From the NCBI GenBank assembly GCA_023374045.1, contig CM041778.1, positions 402,812,438 to 402,876,437 of the forward strand: a DNA stretch of 64,000 bases. Direction: 5' to 3'. The translations under genes and the position numbers were made by a program. Below, in pieces: positions 61,123 to 64,000 of this stretch (position 1 is its first letter; each line of letters begins with the position of its first letter). The notes under the pieces were generated by a model that was not told the origin of the DNA, did not search any database, and saw only the letters and a program-made list of their open reading frames with translations. Origin of the DNA: Limonium bicolor (lineage: Eukaryota; Streptophyta; Magnoliopsida; Caryophyllales; Plumbaginaceae).

Positions 61123-63615
61123 TGAAATACCCGTAAATTTTGGCATAGGATTTTATTAACATTAGATGGAGTGAATATGATATAGATAGTCGGGAATGAT
61201 ATTAATAGAGGCCCAGAGAAGCTATATATCAATCTTACTTCCAAAATCGTCTACAACGACTTAAATTCCTTTACTCCACCGATATTATATGAGTATGTGT
61301 ATTTATTCATCTATTTCCAACTCTTATAATGTTGCTGTGTATTCCTGGTTTTTAGAGTTCAAATCAGATTTTACTACCTATAATAAATGAGTATTATTAA
61401 AAGTATTGTTATTATCATTAATATTTGTTATATCCAAGAATACAAGTAGAATTTTGCTTCTTCGTAACAATTAACTAGTTTCCTCTTATTTTGAATTATT
61501 AATTAAATAACATCCATTTACTTTTCTAACTCATGAATCTAGATCCTTCCAATGTTTTAACGTTATTCACTCACCCAACTTTCATATTGTTATTGTTGCA
61601 GTAAATATTAATTCACCTTTCAAATTGTTTTACAATACTGATTACCAGCCTTCCTTCCTTAGATTGGATGTGTTTATTAATTAATTTATTTTAAACCTTC
61701 CTTATTTATCTATTTAATTCCCTATTTAACTGCACGATCAGTTTCACGATAGTCATCCTCTTGAACGCACTTTCTTTTCACGCTCCTCTCTTTCTTCAAG
61801 CCCCCAACCCTCTCGAATTCACGTTCTTAATCTTCCTTCGCCGTTAGGCTGCTTCTCTGGTGCCTGTATGGGTATAAGGGTAAGGAAAATCTACTGGTAA
61901 GGTTAAATAATTATTTCGTTGTTATTCAAATAGTTTCTGATGGAATCCCTACTTGTAAATCTAGACCCCGAGTTCTCTGACGGGCGCTACTGTTGATCTA
62001 GCCGGTTGATTCCCTTGTGGTAGGCGTATCAAGGTAAATGTTGTGCTTAACATTCTCTACCTTTGCGTTTTGCAAAATACCGATGGATTGGATTGAATGT
62101 GGTTTTGATATTGTGGAAGTTTGGGAATTATTTTCCCTGTGTATTCTGGTGCAATGTTTTGCAAAAGTTGTGGATAAATGTTTTGGGAGACTTTCATTGG
62201 ATTGATTACTGGCTTGTCGGTACCTTTTAGGTGCCCCGGGTATATTGTTGGTGCCTTTATGGTGCTCAGTGAATTATTGGTACAACGTACCCCGTGAATA
62301 TCATATTAATTTTGCCTGCAGACATTACTTGCAGTTAAGCTCTAATGATCTACTCCTTTGGGTCATAAGTTACCTTTTGGGGGGTGTGCACACTTAAGGA
62401 CGTAGAGTGAGGTGGGATTCTATTTGTTGCGACCCCAATTTGGGTGTCGTCCGCGTATACCATTAATTTGATTCTCTGAAAGTTCTCCCCCGCTATGTTT
62501 TGTGGTTGGTAAATTGGAATTGGTGAAGTAGTTTACGTTTCGGTGCAATGTATTGTTTTATAAATACAAAGTGGATTTCAAAACGTATTTTACAAGTTGA
62601 GACAATGTTTACTCAGTTTTGCTGATTTGCGCGATCCCTTCACGTTTTCTATTGTTGTTTTATGATCGCAAGTGCTCATGGCTGAGTTGGGGATTGGGAC
62701 ATGCTATCACATAGCTTAGGATGCCGGATCACCACTGCATAATATTTAAAGTTGAGTTGTGTTTTGGAAATACATTGTTTTATTATGTTGAAAACGTTTT
62801 GGTCGTTTGGGTTGAGTGGTTTAAAGCCTGAGCACTCTTCGTTTAGAGTGTGGCGGTAACACCCGTTTGGATTTTGCAAATTCCGCTGCTACCTACCTCG
62901 GAATGTTTAGTTTGGGATTATTCCTTTGGCAAATAGTAGTTGTGGTGAAGTTTTCGCACATCAGTTAAGTAATCTTCCAACAGTGTTTATGTGTATCGTT
63001 TGAGGTACTGATTTACTGAAATGATTCTCCATTTGATTGCTAAGTTATGATGTCTATTTTAATGTTGGTTTGGTTCTGTTTTGGTTTCAAAAATGCATTC
63101 CAGGACCTGTCTGAACGTCCGTCTGGACATCCATGTTCGGACAGGCCCCGAGAGTTTAAGAAGTTTTCTCTATTTTGTTGTGTCCAAACTTCAATCCGAG
63201 CGTCAATGTTCAGACAGCATGCGAGGACGGGGTCAACTTGCAAGTCTCAACTTATGTCCGAACTTGCAAGTTCGGACCAATGTTCGGACGAGCGTAAAGG
63301 ATTTTCGGGCTTTTGAAACTCGACTTGTGTCCGAACTTCAAAGTCCGGACACAAGTTTGGACATCTTCGGATTTCAGACTTTTTAACTCACGACTTGTGT
63401 CCGAACATCAATGTCCGGACACAAGTTCGGACAAATGGTTTTCCGTGGTTCAACCTTCTCGGCTTGAGTCCGAACTTCCCATGTCTGGACACAAGTTCGG
63501 ACTAAGCTTAATTTGCACTCCTAGGGCTCGTTTGAAGTCCATTTTTGAAGCCATTTTCACCGTTAGATTTGTAATTTAATAACCTACATTTTAAGGCAAA
63601 ATTCGGGGTGTTACA
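61123..63615 (+). repeat. 3' LTR of G1 (2.49 kb)
   Basis: It is homologous end to end with 15262-17688, but differs at several percent of positions in the first 150 bases. It ends GGGGTGTTACA before duplication ggact (63616-63620). No genes; open frames at 63047-63579 lie in the hairpin cluster. Confidence 0.93.
63101..63508. repeat. Hairpin cluster in the G1 3' LTR (six units)
   Basis: Units start near 63108, 63181, 63255, 63329, 63398 and 63468. The last unit (about 63440-63503, ending cacaagttcggac) has no counterpart in the 5' LTR, which goes from the fifth unit straight into taagcttaatttgc. Confidence 0.8.
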
Positions 63616-63620
63616 GGACT

Positions 63621-64000
63621 ATTGTCCGGTATCCTTGTTGCTTCTCTTTTCCTCTCCATTGCACTCGTAGTGCTTTCCTTTTTACCAGTATGGTGGGGTT
63701 ATTTTGACTGTGTAGCATGTCGACCCATGTTGCCGGTAATTACTATTCTCTCACTGGTAGAATTCTGTTGGTGGCGCCTGTTTCAAGGTTGCGCTCCAAT
63801 TACAACCTTCAAGTTCTCGTAAACTGTTATATAACGAGGTATTTCTCATATTGCTTAACGTTATCTAACTGCCAGATAGGGTTTCCCCAAGTAAGAGAAG
63901 GCTTTCTTCTCTCTAGTGTTTGTTTCCCATATTTGAAACTAGGGAAGTGGAGGGCGGGTTTAGGTATTCAAGGTATCCGGTAACCACCGGGAAGTCCTAA
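63621..64000 (-). other. Element H interior, non-coding (5' part)
   Basis: H resumes after G1. Its last 50 bases, complemented, match G0 at about 26068-26118 (cccggtg...taccggatacc and acccgccctccac). Nothing coding was found; the open frames here lack any domain. Confidence 0.8.

Larger units (their letters stand above)
15262..63615 (+). mobile_element. G1: Ty3/gypsy chromovirus (Tekay/Del type), plus strand, split by G0 and G2
   Basis: The LTRs at 15262-17688 and 61123-63615 are homologous (TGAAATACCC to GGGTGTTACA), and exact 5-bp duplications ggact flank the whole at 15257-15261 and 63616-63620. Inside are a tRNA-iMet primer site (17692-17703), a gag-pol in three pieces (18087-21699, 50395-50746, 60371-61015) and a polypurine tract (61110-61122). 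Removing G0 and G2 leaves an element of about 10 kb. The coding region has many TAG codons and several frameshifts, so it is dead. By eye its two LTRs differ more than those of G2, which agrees with G1 being the older host. Confidence 0.92.
5111..64000 (-). mobile_element. Element H: LARD-type non-coding LTR retrotransposon, minus strand, 5' end outside the window
   Basis: H is the outermost element of the nest. Its 3' LTR (5111-9492) is bounded inwards by a polypurine tract, and the interior runs 9493-15261 and resumes at 63621 after the G1 insertion. The interior is antiparallel to and diverged from that of G0: the last bases of the window, reverse-complemented, match G0 from about 26068. 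Because G0's interior starts at 25958, the 5' LTR of H should begin roughly 110 bases beyond the window. No gag or pol homology was found in about 5.3 kb of its own interior, which fits a large retrotransposon derivative. The candidate left target duplication is aaaac (5106-5110), and its partner is out of view. Confidence 0.85.

Overview
The window is plant nuclear heterochromatin made almost entirely of transposable elements. No host gene, tRNA, rRNA or CRISPR array was found. A flowering plant is indicated by tRNA-iMet and tRNA-Asp primer-binding sites, Tekay/Del-type chromovirus polyproteins, an En/Spm (CACTA) TNP2 transposase and a copia relic. The species cannot be named from this sequence.

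Layout. At 1-2100 lies the 5' end of a minus-strand LTR element with a tRNA-Asp primer site. At 2171-3925 is a broken Ty1/copia integrase/RT fragment, and at 3960-5062 an array of about 382-bp repeats. From 5111 to the right edge the window is essentially one Russian doll. Element H is a minus-strand, non-coding long-LTR element (a LARD, large retrotransposon derivative). Its 3' LTR is 5111-9492, and its interior resumes at 63621. Chromovirus G1 (15262-63615, TSD ggact) sits in the interior of H. G1's integrase is split twice: by G0 (21700-50389, TSD tgggt, a plus-strand member of the same LARD family as H) and by G2 (50747-60365, TSD accac, a second Tekay-type chromovirus). The interior of G0 carries a solo LTR of the LARD family (29765-34097, minus, TSD gtcaa) and, 22 bp further on, a 10.1-kb CACTA transposon (34120-44265, TSD ctt). 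A hAT-type MITE (10087-10875, TSD attctaat) sits in the interior of H.

How the parts relate. H, G0 and the solo LTR have 4.26-4.38 kb LTRs and no protein-coding interior. They share LTR ends (TGAAATACCC to GGGTGTTACA), primer site and polypurine tract with coding elements G1/G2, so they were probably mobilised by Tekay-type proteins. G2 has a single uninterrupted frame of 1,531 codons broken only by six TAG codons; three lie at the same sites in G1. The CACTA element has two minus-strand genes: a TNP2 transposase, and a multi-exon gene joining a TNP1/Ptta-like domain to an Ulp1-type (C48) protease. Its ends carry very long palindromes.

The most unusual signal is a cluster of imperfect hairpins, usually five at about 60-78 bp spacing, in all LARD and chromovirus LTRs. 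The architecture recurs while the hairpin sequence differs between families and between LARD copies.
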